From: Haemaphysalis longicornis
Taxonomy: Eukaryota > Arthropoda > Arachnida > Ixodida > Ixodidae
Length of the DNA: 64,000 bases
Assembly: GCA_013339765.2 (NCBI GenBank)
Contig: CM023449.1
Coordinates: 223,333,992 to 223,397,991 of the forward strand
Direction of reading: 5' to 3'
Position 1 is the first letter of the stretch, and the number at the start of each line of letters is the position of its first letter. A model generated the notes under the pieces. It was not told the origin of the DNA. It searched no databases and was given only the letters and a program-made list of their open reading frames with translations. The translations under genes were made by a program, and so were the position numbers. This document shows, piece by piece, positions 31,241-43,306 of the stretch.

Positions 31241-32984
31241 TGTCAGACGTGCTCCTCGCGGGGTGGTGAGGCAGTAAACAGTATTTTACCTACGTCCTTA
31301 ATATATATCTGATTATTTTGTTCAAGAGACAAAGTATCACAGTTGACATGGAATTAGACAGGATACAGTAGAAAAAATACAGTTTGAAAGCTAACGTTTG
31401 ACGCCATAAACAGTCGTCACCCTATTGAAATTTACTCCTGTGTAGTACCTGTCTAGCTAAAGTTACAAGTCATATAGTCTTCAGATGAGAAAAGGTGTTC
31501 GGGCGCGTTGGGCATGTCCTCTGTTTATTACTGCTCTGGTTTTCTGTGTAACCATATACGTATTCAGAGTTTCCTTGAAGAGTACAGGCAGGCCGTTCTG
31601 CTTGTAGATCACATCTACAGCCACGATCAAAAGTTTACAGACCAGGGAAATGTCAATTTTAGGTTATTTCTCTTCGTATTGCAGCCCGACAAACTGTCGA
31701 AAGCATGCGAGATGTCGTATAAGTACTGAATTAATGAAAACCTACCGCACATAGTACCCCGGGCTGCTATGCGGCAGAGAAATAACTCAAAATTGCTGCT
31801 TTCGTGGTCCGTAAACTTCTGCTCTTGGGTGTACCTGCTGCTGATCCCTTAAATTTTGCGCCACAAGTGTCAGGACTGGGTGCCGGGGAACGCATGCACC
31901 GGTCATCACTATTCCGTTTTCTCTGCCACGTTAGTGGAAAACTTCATTTCGCTCCATGTATCGGAAGTGTGCGCACTCGACTTTCTTAGACTACAGTTGC
32001 TATGTTTCTGGAAGTATGAATTCCAGTTTTTGAAATCTTCCTTGTGTTGTAAAAGGTATTCCTACAGCTATGTCTCATGCATTCTTTGCAAATGCAATCC
32101 AAATTCCTCTTATGGTCAAGTGCCTTCATTACAAAGTCGCCTGGCTCCCACGTGACAACCACATTTCCTCGTCCCCCCGCCCCAACCCTAACTTCTACAG
32201 GAACATTCAGTCTTTTGAGCATGCGACACTCGCGTTTTGTGTACTTCTCATTCACCCCCAATAGCATTGATTTCATGGCATGCTGAAAAGGAATGCGCAG
32301 TTCAATTCACTGGCATCTCTAGTTAGATTCCTGGTATTTTCCGTGTATGCAACATAAACGTGCTAGTTCGCACCGTGCGCGCACGACCACAATTTGTTTT
32401 GCTGTAGATTACATTTGAATCAGCCAGGTTGCAAGGTGTAAGGCATTTAACTTGGTTCGCCCAGCGTTGCGTGTACATGCGGGATCGTTCCCAAATTGAC
32501 GTAGTCTTAAAGTGTTTCTTCACAAGTTTCCTCGCCATCACGTACAACCCAGATAATGTTTCACTGACTTCGCGTTGAGAACTCCAGCTTATCATTTGTG
32601 AAGTACTCCCGCGCCGCCGTATTTTCAGCACCCAATCACTTTGAGCGCCTCACGAGTGTGCGTGCTTGCGTGAAAGCAAACGAGAGGTCGCTGCATGGAG
32701 GCAGGCACACAGAATTCCGGGCAAACTAAAAGCAGAAATGTGGGAAAGTTCTCCTAATGTGAAATATGCGATTTTATAGAGTGACTACACCGAATTTAGC
32801 ATTGCGGTGTACATGGATCCAGTGTTTTGGCGATATGGATTAGCTCGGTAAAGCAAAATAGCATACCAAAAGGAAGAGTGTCAGCGCCTTAAGAAATCCA
32901 GATGAAGTTGTAAAAACGGAACCTGAGTAACATCTTTCCTTTTTGTTGACAACTGCGTGCATTTCAGAGAAGGTTACTGTGGTG
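31241..32984 (-). other. Centre of the long-inverted-repeat element
   Basis: Open frames on the minus strand at 32276-31986 (EKYTKRECRMLKRLNVPVEV, then NVVVTWEPGDFVMKALDH, CICKECMRH) and 32631-32323 (YVMARKLVKKHF, MYTQRWANQVKCLTPC) look protein-like. The first is preceded by a good acceptor (CATTCCTTTTCAG). They are in different frames 90 bp apart. I do not recognise the family; a Cys-x2-Cys motif in CICKEC could bind metal. Nothing links them firmly. Confidence 0.25.
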
Positions 32985-33431
32985 CTGCCTTTGTGGGAAT
33001 GGGGCGCTGTACGTACTCCAGTATCAGTATGATGCAAGGTTTTTCTACTTCTAACCAAAGTAAATTTAGCGGTCAACATGTTGGAAAAGTTTCACAAAAA
33101 TTGAAATTGCGTTTTTTTTTAAATATGGGGCTGAACCTAACACTTTTCTCGTTTCCCCCCTAATCAATGGACGTCAGATTGGGCGCAGATTGATTGCTAT
33201 AGTGCCAACGCGGTCAGCGGTCATTAAAAATGCCATTTTAAGTGCGAATGCACTTCTTAAGCGACCCTGAATCACGCGTCCACCGCCGTCCGTCCATCCG
33301 CACCACATACCCACTTAGGGCGATTGGCCAAGAAGATTTTTTAAGTGCGAAAGCGACCCCACCCTCATACCCACTTAGTGGGCGATTGGCCAAGAAGAGT
33401 TCCCTTCGCTACCCATTCGGCATATCTTCGT

Positions 33432-33638
33432 GATACTAACCACTTCCTACGGGAAATTAACAACATAAAAATCCCTGATGGCGCCTTCCTTGTAACTATA
33501 GATGTAACTTCTCTGTACACAAATATACCTCACCGAGATGGGATTGAAGCCCTGGTTGAATCCTATAGCATACATCGGGATCACGAGGCGCCAAGCCCAC
33601 AAGTCATTGAAACTTTGACCAGGCTAGTGTGGAATTAA
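33432..33638 (+). pseudogene. Penelope-like element reverse-transcriptase fragment
   Basis: The frame reads DTNHFLREINNIKIPDGAF, then LVTIDVTSLYTNIPHRDGIE, then ALVESYSIHRD, with a stop at 33636. (V)TxDVxSLYTNIPHxxGI is the motif-A region of Penelope-like reverse transcriptases, including the first catalytic aspartate. Only ~67 residues remain; the later YADD-type motif and the GIY-YIG endonuclease are absent. It is bracketed by direct repeats and ends inside a hairpin. Confidence 0.8.
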
Positions 33639-33656
33639 ATAGCTTTTAATTCCACA
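33628..33656 (+). other. Perfect 12-bp stem hairpin
   Basis: TGTGGAATTAAA, loop TAGCT, then TTTAATTCCACA. It includes the stop codon of the Penelope-like fragment and ends ~12 bp before the second direct repeat. Confidence 0.85.
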
Positions 33657-34555
33657 ATCAGTATTATCTTAAGCGACCCTGAATCACGCGTCCACCGCCG
33701 TCCGTCCGTCCGCACCACATACCCACTTAGGGCGATTGGCCAAGAAGAGTTTTTAAGTGCGAAAGCGACCCCACCACATACCCACTTAGGGCGATTGGCC
33801 AAGAAGAGTTCCTTCGCATCACCCGTGCATTCGCACTTCCCCATGCTCCCCTTCGAGGAAATGCGGGTGAATTTTTTTCTATTACATTCCCGCTTATTGT
33901 ATTCGTGAAGGGATCATTTGTCATTTACACAAATTATACATAATTTATACAAATCTGAGGAAAGTCGCTATCACTACAGTACGTCGTGGAATCTGAGCGG
34001 ATAGGGCTCCTTTCTCGCGCTGTATGCGCTCCGGGAACTAAACGATCCAACATGTTTATGATGATTATGCAAGTACATGTAGAGGACGGTACCTGGGGAT
34101 AATTTCACAAAAAGTCGAATATGTCTTCTAATATTGGCACCTGAAATTAGTGTTTTTTCTAGTTTTTTTTATTTTTCGAACTTATGTGCCCGTTGCATCT
34201 TATCCGTACAGTATACACTTGTAATATACTATTCGCTTGTTTAGAAGAATCTCACGCGAACAAAATGTAAAGGTTGTAATTTCAGTTGTTTCTGTAATAT
34301 TTAGGCTCAAAGTTCAAACAATAGGAGGTGTGAGCCGAATTTGACATTTAATTGCGAAAAATTTATATCTTTGACAGCAGCGAAACTTTTTTGGATAAAT
34401 TCACACCAGTCGTAAATAGAGCATAAAATTTACGAATTTACCCTCATAAATATCTTCGTAGCTGACGTCGGTACAGCTGGCCGAGGCACATGGCATGCAG
34501 CGGCGAGTGTTCACCTTAATAGACTTTGATTGATTGAATTAATTTTCGTGTTGTA

Positions 34556-34660
34556 GAACCTCGTAGCGCGTGCGGACGAACTAATTAATAATTTAATTAA
34601 TTAATTATTCAGGTAATTAATTTATTAATTAGATAATTACTTAATTATTTACTCAGATAA
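34556..34660. repeat. TTAAT low-complexity tract
   Basis: Nearly pure ATTAATTA/TAATT, forming several overlapping palindromes. Confidence 0.85.
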
Positions 34661-34681
34661 CGATTAGGTAGTAGCGCTTAT

Positions 34682-34683
<2 letters not shown>

Positions 34684-34777
<94 letters not shown>
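34684..34777 (+). repeat. (GATT)n microsatellite
   Basis: About 23 uninterrupted units. Such arrays are the tails of tick retroelements; no element body is recognisable beside it. Confidence 0.95.
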
Positions 34778-36127
34778 GATTTTGGAGGGAAGGCGTCATA
34801 AACATCATTTTCTCTTCGTGCCTTTTCCTCTCACTACGACTAATCGCCATTGTTGTACCTATGTTTAGGCCTAACGATTGACAACCCCAACGTTAAGCCT
34901 AAATACCTGCCAAGCAACGTCAAACTCAAACTCATTGTACGCGAAGCCCCGTGCAGCGTATGACAGATTTAGACCTCAAAGCGCAACCTTATGCCCAACG
35001 TCAGGCCAACGCATACCCACGGCACCCAATCTTGTTGCGCCACCAGGCCCAGTAGCAACGATGATATCATGGCTAAGACGTCATGTACATCAGCCAAACT
35101 CAGGGAGGTAGGCAACTTATCGTTCTGATGTGGGTACATCACCATCATCATCAACAAGTCAGGCACTTCCAATGGTTCGCTTTGAATACGGCCGCTATTT
35201 CCTGTTGCTCGGCGTCGTCAATTACTGTTTGCGCTAGCGGTGAGGGTTTGAGCAACGACCACTTTAAGTATGGCTTTTGCTGTTGTTGCCAAGTCTCATA
35301 ATTTTATGATGCTAAAAATGTTCTCTTAGATCTGTTCATGCATGTTTTTTTTTAAGTAAACGGAGGTTGTCTGGTGCCCTTTACAGCTTCCGTTTTGTGC
35401 GGGGCGCAGGCTGTAGCCATGTTTAGCTAGAGTTCTGCATCACACCGTAAGTGCTGGGCTTGTGCCTACACCGGAATGGAAAGTCACGGGAGACGGCATA
35501 GAAGTACTCTTGCACTAAAAGGTTTTCGTGGTTCCAGAACGTCCCGGAAGTTGCTCTAAAATTCGGCCCCCGGTCACTCACAGAAGAACCATGACCTGTG
35601 AGCGGCCTACACGCACAGGGATGTAGGGGGGTCGGTACTGCAGGAACGCACGCATCAGCGGAGGAACGTCCAGTGGTCTCACTCACTGAAGAGCGAAATT
35701 TTCTATATGACAGACAGCCGCTCAAATAAAAGAAATATTATCCGGCCGATTGAGCAAGCGCTCGCTGGATGGTGCCGCTCTACGAAAATGCAGTCGCCGG
35801 ACGCCCATGTTATATGGCTGAAAGGAAGAGAAATAAGCAAGAATCATTTCTTCCTCCACGGGCACAACCCATCTGCGCTAACTATCGATGTGACGCTGCT
35901 AGCATGCTTCCGGCTGTGTGACAGATAGCTGTTGGTGAATTTACTTCCACACCCTCGCCACTCCTCCCCTTTCTACTCTCCCTCCAGTTTCTCCTACCAT
36001 TTTCCTGGCGTCAAATCGACGCCCTGTAACGGGAAAATGATTAAATGCAAGCCAATTAATAGACAAAAAAATTGCAGAAAAGTGGGATGTGTCGGGTTAA
36101 TGCGAAATCCAGTTTGGTATACACAGA
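34778..36127. other. Unassigned stretch
   Basis: Nothing recognised. The stretch 34857-35130 stays nearly open in one frame (IDNPNVKPKYLPSNVKLKLI) but I cannot identify it. Confidence 0.35.
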
Positions 36128-36260
36128 GCCCCTTTAAAGTCGCCTTCCGTACTGCACACAAATTAATCGCTTGGAAGGCGTTCTTTACAGGCAAAATAAG
36201 TCCGATACCAAGGTACGTATTTGCACGATTCGAACTCGCCCCCATTGTAACGCGCAGGAA
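36128..36260 (-). mobile_element. Possible SINE head and orphan TTAAAGG end
   Basis: GAGCCCCTTTAA at 36127-36137 reads TTAAAGGGGCTC on the minus strand, a T2-type tip without a partner I can find. 36230-36243 on the minus strand reads GCGAGTTCGAATCGTGC, a B-box/T-arm-like piece; no A box is visible. Confidence 0.3.
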
Positions 36261-36570
36261 AGTTTACTAAAAAAAATTCGAACGAAAAGTTTGTTTGATT
36301 GGATCGATTTGTATTTTTGGAGGCCTTCGTGTACGTGAAAATGCTGCAGGCCGCGTTGAAGCCACTTTCGGCTTTGAGATCGATTGTAACAGGCACACAA
36401 ATTTGAAGGTTACTTTTACCAAAAAAAAAAAAAAAGCGTGCCCGTTAGAATCGAGCAAGTGCGGAATGTCAGCTCTGACGCCTTTTATTAAATACGTCCA
36501 ATGACCCTATGTATCCTTGTGAAGCGCTGTACACCCAGCCCTTATAAAGCCGGTTTTACTGCGTTACACA

Positions 36571-36690
36571 AAAGGGAAGACATTTTAAAGCGAAGCTTTG
36601 TTGTCCTCACTAAAGCCGCTTTACGCCAACACGCCCTGCAGGAAAGCCAACCTTCTCTGACGACGGTGATGAATGATCGTGGTTGAAGTG
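36571..36690 (+). repeat. Dispersed repeat S, copy 1
   Basis: Shares TTTTAAAGCGAAGCxTT, CTGCAGGAAAGCCAA, TTCTCTGACGA and GATCGTGG with 49640-49745 on the minus strand. Confidence 0.6.
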
Positions 36691-37199
36691 AAAGAAAAAA
36701 AATGCTGACCATGGCCGAAATAAAACCAGGGTCCCTCGCTTTATGAAGCCGGCGCCTATCCGATCGCTCCGTTTCGACATGATAGAAGTGGCTTGGAAAA
36801 CTCAGACGACAACCGAAAAATCCGTCACGAGAATAATGGCGTTGCCCTGCGTGCCGTAAGCCTGTCATCCACTAGACGTTTGGCCTAACTTCCTATTTTG
36901 AGGTTTAGGGGGTGAGGCTTGAAGTCACATCTTGGAGTTTAACCCCTCGAACCGGAACCCACTCACAAAATCGCTTCCTGAACGCCAAGCAGCAGGTACC
37001 GATTCGCTTTGTACACCCCAAACCCAAACGTTAGGCCGGTGGAGTGCACACCCCCGAGAGTTGCTGTGGGTATTCTAGATCAGTGGTGCGTACTTCCAGA
37101 GTAGCACGTGCTCGCAGTGGGGGATTGGCCAACCAAAGAATCCATCACAAGAAAACTTCGCGTTCAACTCTCGTCGTCGTTAGACGGAAGGGTGCAAGT
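36691..37199. other. Unassigned stretch
   Basis: Nothing recognised. Confidence 0.35.
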
Positions 37200-37822
37200 T
37201 TTTTAAAGACGGTAATCTTTCTTGTGCTATTGGAACGCAGAAATTTTGGTCTGTCTGTCCCTCGATTCCACCAATCGGCCAAAAGAAAAACAGAAGCTGC
37301 ACAATAGATTTATATACCCACAATCAAACGTATGCATCTATATCTAGTTGCAGTGTTCATACTTGTCGACAATGCTGAACAAAAAAAAACATTACGCCGA
37401 TCTGCGGCATAGAATCAATACATAAGTGATATTTGCAGTGTTCCTTTATTGAAAAATACACGAATTCTTGATTTTTCCGATAGCTAATAGAATACTACAT
37501 CCGCTGTATCCCGCCGTCGCCTGCTGTCGCCCGCGCCACTATAGCTCCTGGCGGCACTCCAAGCTGTTCAACAATAATAGAAGATTCTAGTAGATGGCGC
37601 GTGTGGGTGCGTGGGCTGCGCGTTAGGGTGCTTGGAATTACGCGCTCGCCCCGAACTGGGGATCTTGCCCATCCAGGCACCTCTACGTGGAGAAGAGCCT
37701 CATAGTAGAGCAGTGTAATGCGGTACACTTAAATTGATTCACAGGGCAGGGCCGCCAAACGACTATCGTCTTGAAACACCATTTGCAACGAAGTGAACAG
37801 ATGCGCGGGCTTTTTTTTTTTA
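37200..37822 (-). mobile_element. Non-autonomous element (copy 2, inverted)
   Basis: The reverse complement follows 656-1412: TTCGTTGCAAATG, AAGACGATAGTCG, CGCCGTCGCCTGCTGTCGCC (complement of the copy-1 block), CACTGCAAATATCACTT, a GACAGACAGACC tract and the end CAAGAAAGATTACCGTCTTT. The first ~200 bp after the AAGACGATAGTC motif are replaced by unrelated sequence. Confidence 0.6.
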
Positions 37823-40800
37823 CCATACGAAGGTTAGAGAGCCTTATATAGGCACCGAACAGCGCCCAGAGAGCGAAACGGAGCCCGCGACACCCAGTGC
37901 CACCTACGGCAGGTATGAGCGAAACCGGGTCGGTTCCCGCAGGTCAGCACGTTCATGGCAGGGGCGTGTACCTCTTGTGGCAGCGGAGATAAAGCATATT
38001 CGTCGTCGCTTTTGCGTTTAAAACAAAATACGATATTGTACAGTAATTATGCCGTACTGTGCAGGTGAAGGAAGAAGGAATTACTCGGTTGAACTAGGGT
38101 ATGGGAACCCAAATAACGGCCGTATGGGCGTTACACCCAGAAGAGAGACGCTTGTACAGCCTGCCTGCGGGCACTATTGTCTGAAGATCTGCATGTTTTA
38201 CTTTAAAAAACCTAATTTATATTTTTCAGTTCTAGAAAATATGAGGTTTTGTCTTCAAATATATCAGACGTTGCGCTATGTTTCCACGGGATATTCCATT
38301 TTCCATTGATTTAAGTACACTTTCGACTGCAGAACTACTACCTGGACAACATAGGCGTTCCATATCGGTCTGTGGTCCGCATGTGATGCTCCATATATGT
38401 AACGGTATGCAATTCACATTTGTTTTTGTATAGCAGGAGCGCTGAAATCAGTAAGCGGAACGTACGATCGAATATGAAGTCTCGAGGACTGGAAATCCCA
38501 TACCGATTTTGAATCCGCGACTTCGATTATAACAGCAGCAAAATATTACAAGGCTCAACGTGCTAACTGCTTTTCAACTATCGTCGTTCGGTTCTGCAGG
38601 AGCAATCCAAGACAGACAATATCCCCCTTTCCAGACTTACGGATAGGGAAAAATGAATACCTTTCGGTCTATGTTGCGCCCTCTGCCAGGAAACTTTATG
38701 GGCTTTAAAAACACGCCCCGCAATAAGAAACTTCACAAGGAGGCTATCAAAGAACTTCCATTGGGGGAGGACGGGGCGGCGGAGTAAGCGGAACATCAAA
38801 TAGGCATATCGGAATAAATTAAGGAATATTCAGATTCGGTTATTCTCTTCTCTCTACACTAACGGGACCGGCATGAGACCTGTGTTAGAAGAAATAGTAG
38901 CATTTTTATTACCATCAACATCTTTGCAGCAAAAGTCACGGGAAAAAACGTTTAGTTCCCTGAGGACACCCCTCACGGGTCAGGAGTGACCGCAATCACA
39001 ACCAATGGGATAAATAAGGTTTTTCCTTCTCCTCTATCCTCAAACGCGAAAATTTTGTCTTCAGTGCTTATATTTACACCTTTTATTGTGGAGCGTCTTA
39101 TTTGTATTTTCTGAGCTTGTCAATGGCCTAGGCAACAATTTAACAGTTTCTTTTGCAAGAATAGGCAATGGTTTTATGCTATCCAATAGCTGGCGAAACG
39201 TTTGGTAACGTCTCGGAAACTTGAGTGTCCGCCCGATACCTTGTTATATGTATTTAATACGGATATATAAACACATAAAATGTTAGATGAAGCAAGAGTA
39301 GAACCACTGAGTGATAAACTACGCTGTTATAACTCTGTATGGCGGCCCTTGTTGTGAACAAATTTAATACGCACTCATGTGTATTAACCGCCTGCTAAAC
39401 AGCCTGCTAACCAGCCCGCAACAAGCTGCTCGTACATCCCACTCGCTTACTGTGGGCTTTTCAAGATGCAGTAAGCACGGCTTCATATCCGCAAAAAAAG
39501 GAGGAAAAGAGTAATCCGCGGAAGAATGCAAAGCCTTGAGCAGAATCTTCCCGGTTGTGTCAACCTACGCCTCGGCAGCACGGCAACAGCATTTTATCAG
39601 CGCCCATTTCATTTGGGGGCTTCCCCCTGATATATAACAATCCTTCATGACTTCGTTGCACTATTCAGTAGATATGCGCGCAAATAACATTACGGCACAC
39701 GCTTTTGCAAAGGTGAATTCACAGGCGCTGAAGGCGATCGACGCGGCGGGACCGACCAAGAGTTGCGCGGGTCTGCCGCGGCTAGCGCTGCGCTCGCCCG
39801 ACAAACTTTGCTGTGCAGAGCCTATTGAATTCCCACATAAAACGTAACGTACAGACTTGGGCAAATGAAATGCTAACCCGGAAATATGAACCAAAAGAGG
39901 CAAAATTGAAAAATGCTGTTCGTTTGGAAAGCCACAATTCCCAACTTTGTTTTGTAACGAAGCCATGTGCCATTTTGACTTGCATGGTCAGCAATCGTGC
40001 TATTTGTGTGTTCTGGTTCATATCTTGGAGTTCGCGTTTCATAAGTCCATGACTGTACCTCGACGAAGCACTGTACACCAAGCCTTCTTTGCAATGCGCA
40101 AGTGCATTGCTAGAAAAGTATTGAGAAAGAATGGTGGAGGGGCGGGGGGAAATCTAGCGGTCTTCTATAAATGTATGGAGGCCTTCGGCCATTTATAATC
40201 ACATTTTTCAGTGCTGCAAAAGTGTGGAGCAGCATTTCTAGTAATCGCAACATGCATCATCGATTCTTTAGGGAACGCATCGAGTATTGTGTTGCGAGAA
40301 GTATATACCGAGGACCAGTTTATGGTATCGCGCACAGGGGAATTGTAAACAACAGCGTTATTTACGTCGATGCTGCTGCTACGGGAAGGCAGCGCCGGCA
40401 TTATATATCTCGCATTCAGCCTCCCACAGCGCGCCGATATTAAGCGCCGATGCACTGGTTCCGATGCAGCCGACCGAAAGCATATTTCGGAACCGCGTTC
40501 TTGTACGAATAAACTGGCTTTCGGTTCAGAAAATTCCTGCGACGACGATAGTAGCTTCAACTGCAGCACTCTTACTTTGATAAATGACGTTCTTTTACAG
40601 CACCGTTGTACATTGCGTGGATGGCAGGATTTTTTACGTGCGTGAACAAAAACCGGCCTTCGACACATTCCTACATATACTACATGCAGGGTAATGCAAC
40701 AATGAATGAGTGTCTTTAAAAATTACTGTGTCAATATATGGCTGGCTCCAAGAAATTTTCCACAAAGGTCACATTTTGTGTTAAATTTTCTTTCTGTGAA

Positions 40801-42490
40801 AACACACGAAAACGTGTTGCCCTATTTTTTTTCTTGCATTCTAGTAGAACATTCCAGGGCATAAATCACGCGTTATGATGCGGCGAGTTCAAAACTAGAG
40901 CGCGTATGCCAGTATTGTGTGCCTCGCCATGTATCGGAGCCATTCTTGGTTAGTAGACTGTTCGGAGTCCATCACCATATGGGCCGCACCGATAACTCTG
41001 CAGAACTCATTTCTTTTTTTTTCGATTTTATGTCATGCAAGGAAAACTACCGTTTATAAAAACGCACATTGTGCACTTTTGAGGCACGATACCTGTTATG
41101 ACTGCTACTGTAGGCAGATGCGTTTTGTCGAACGACCCGATGAAGAAAGGTATTTTTGCAGGGATTCTTTACCGGCATTTCTGGGACACAATACCGAAGA
41201 CACTTTTGCAAAGCTGCGCAGAAAAATCAAGAATTCCCACCGCAACTACGCTATATGAGCGCGTCCCTTATGGGCACCGCAATAAAACCCTGTTTTCGGT
41301 GGTCTTGCGAAATTGTCCATCTCTTGCGACAGCGAGATTGATAAAAGCAAAGCCCCAGAAATGCCAGTAAGACTCCTGTGTTCTACACTTCCAGCATTAA
41401 TACGTCCTGTGTTGCTTTAGAATCTATCAATTCCTCGCGTACCTAACTGCATCATTCTATTACATAAATATCATTTGTGTTAGTTACCGAAATAGGAAGC
41501 ACAAAGAAGACGGAATATTTGTTCTACAGCTTTCGTGGGGGCACTTTTTCCTGCCGACTTTGGGACTTTTTGTCACCTCTTTGTAGCGTTTTCGTAAATT
41601 TCAGAGGCCGCCAACCTGTTATTCATTTTATTTGGGTTCAGCAACTAATTTTTCTAACCCACCCTACGCCTCTTTGGTGACTACATTGTGTAGTTGAGAT
41701 TGGGTTATTGCGTATAAACGGAGTGGCGAAGGGTCCAGCCTTCGCGTTTTTAAAGCTTTTTTTACTGCCCCCTTCGCGACAATTTCACGCAATAACAGAG
41801 TAATGTCTACCCAGTCAGCACTAAGATTTGAGTCGCCACTAAGATTTGAGTCGCCACTACTTAACGGCCTCATGTGCCATACCGTTAACGCCGACTTTGC
41901 ATTTGTTCCGGCATAGTTTATGCACGTGCTAGGAATCCACATACCCTACATGCTCGTTAACTCCTTTTCTCGTATGTACTTTAGAGAAGGCAGTATTCCA
42001 GGGAAACGACGCTTTAAACACAGCTCCCTCCCAAAAAATCCGTTCTAAATCCACATAGGGAACTACGAACATGAGGTGCACACGCTGTAATGTAATTGGA
42101 ATACGTTTACGACTATTATGTTCCCATCAATCTTCCTTTTCGTCCGCGCTTGCGGATATCGATTTGACTTGGAAGTTGAACCGGTGGAAATAAAAAAAAA
42201 ATCGTTTCGGGAGGTTTAGTCGCGCCTCTATTAGGACATTGTTGCTTTCATTCAATCCAAAGCTGGGCGTTCATATTGCTCGTCTTTAGCGTCTAGGTAT
42301 CGCATTTACGCAGTAAGTGAAGAAGGTGTAAACAAGCGCGTAGCTTCTTCTACCCCTCATTATTCGATTCTACTCCTTTAAAAATTGTACGTCTAATCTG
42401 TAAAAATATTAGAGTAAAAAAAATCTCCCGCAAGCATTTCTTCACGGATACAGAACCGTTAACGTTTCACTAGAACAAGTAAACCCCATC
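37823..42490. other. Unassigned stretch
   Basis: 4.7 kb, AT-rich, with no recognisable coding region or repeat apart from a tandem 19-mer (CTAAGATTTGAGTCGCCA) at 41821-41857. A frame at 38049 starts MPYCA but lacks any THAP sequence after it. Confidence 0.4.
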
Positions 42491-42658
42491 CTAGTATTCA
42501 GGCAGTAAGCTGTTTTGGCGGTTCAGGAGTTTTTTCAGAGACATGCCCGCGGGATCAAGATGAAGCAAATCGCGAGCCTATTTAGCACTGCTGAAAGCAT
42601 GCTCAAACACCGACATAGTCTGTGTTAACGATGAAATCGCTGGAAGTTTGAATCTCAT
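42491..42658 (-). pseudogene. Possible hAT-type transposase C-terminus
   Basis: The frame reads MRFKLPAISSLTQT, MSVFEHAFSSAK, a TAG, then ARDLLHLDPAGMSLKKLLNR and stops at 42491. A VxExxFSxxK core followed by a spaced leucine-rich helix resembles the hAT dimerisation region, but the usual tryptophan and asparagine landmarks are missing. The internal stop indicates decay. Confidence 0.25.
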
Positions 42659-43050
42659 TGGCTGAAGAAGCCTCAAACCATGTTGAAAATCCTGGTGACA
42701 CGACTGCAGAAGGTAGCGTGGATGCCTCATTGGATGCATTGCTTCCTATATATGTTACTTTTCCAATAAAGTTATGTTCTACACTGCCGCTAAATACTCC
42801 AATAACAAAATTCCCTGGGAACTTCAGTCTGCTTACGCGAAAGCCTAGGGATTATCAAAGATTAACCTACTGCTACATCACGTTAGTGTCTCGTTATTCG
42901 CTTTCGTTGCTTTGTCTTGTGGAGCGAATTACACTTGACGCGTTAGCTACCGCTCAGCCAGCGCTCCCTTCCACGTGCACCTGTTATACTCACGTGCCGC
43001 CACGTTCCCCTGTCATGAGCCACGCATGAAAGCTAGTTCACGTTGCATTC
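42659..43050. other. Unassigned stretch
   Basis: Open for ~120 codons in one plus frame (42658-43029) without family resemblance. Confidence 0.3.
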
Positions 43051-43054
43051 TGGC

Positions 43055-43125
43055 TGGGTGCCGCAGTAGCACAGTGGTTACAACATTTGGATCCTGCTTT
43101 GGAGACCCGGGCTCAATTTCCCTAA
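43055..43125 (+). mobile_element. tRNA-derived SINE head, degenerate
   Basis: A box TAGCACAGTGG at 43067 and a weakened B box GGGCTCAATTTCC at 43109, with tRNA-like spacing; upstream G-rich start GGGTGCCGC. The acceptor stem cannot form, so it is not a tRNA gene. Confidence 0.5.
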
Positions 43126-43306
43126 GAACGCGAATGTGTTTTTTAAGTGAAGAGCACTTTAGGGGCTCGCCTTGTCGTCCTAGCTCGCTCGATGGACCCA
43201 AGTGGAGCCACACGGCGTTCCGTCGTCACGGCGTAACCCAGAGCCTTCGAGAGCCAAGTGGTTTGTATAGTCATAAGCGTTCGAAACTCATAAGCGTTCG
43301 AAACTT

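Larger units (their letters stand above)
33239..33870. mobile_element. Insertion in the right arm of the long-inverted-repeat element
   Basis: The opposite arm at 31010-31025 lacks this block, giving an internal empty site. Tips are inverted: AAGTGCGAATGCAC near 33240 and GTGCATTCGCACTT near 33838. Inside are two ~160-bp direct repeats (33257-33415 and 33669-33817), each with two copies of CCCACTTAGGGCGATTGGCC, and between them a Penelope-like reverse-transcriptase fragment. Confidence 0.65.
30371..34519. mobile_element. Long-inverted-repeat element, ~4.1 kb
   Basis: Left arm 30371-31240 and right arm 32985-34519 (after removing the 33239-33870 insertion) are reverse complements over ~0.9 kb at ~70-75% identity. 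Landmarks are GCATGxCCATGxGCCTCGGCC at the tips, AAxATATTTATGAGGGT, ACTTTGAGCCTAxATATTAC, ACATGTACxTxCATAA, TATAAATTATxTG and TTCTACTTCTAACCAAAGTA innermost. The centre (31241-32984) holds several short open frames on both strands but none I recognise as a transposase. Long arms recall Maverick/Polinton elements, but size and content do not fit an intact one. It could equally be an inverted duplication of one repeat. Confidence 0.6.

Noticed and set aside
33239..33870. LTR retrotransposon reading of the two 160-bp direct repeats
   Set aside because: Repeats are too short, lack TG...CA ends, and the enclosed RT is Penelope-type.
30371..34519. Integrated densovirus or intact Maverick
   Set aside because: Long inverted ends alone suggested it, but no parvoviral helicase, capsid, polymerase B or integrase motif is visible.
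34684..34777. CRISPR array or other spacer-repeat system
   Set aside because: Pure (GATT)n with no spacers; the same holds for the arrays at 57935 and 63022, and the genome is eukaryotic.
38049..38309. Third THAP-type start (MPYCA)
   Set aside because: Only the first five residues fit; no second cysteine, FP block or tryptophan follows.
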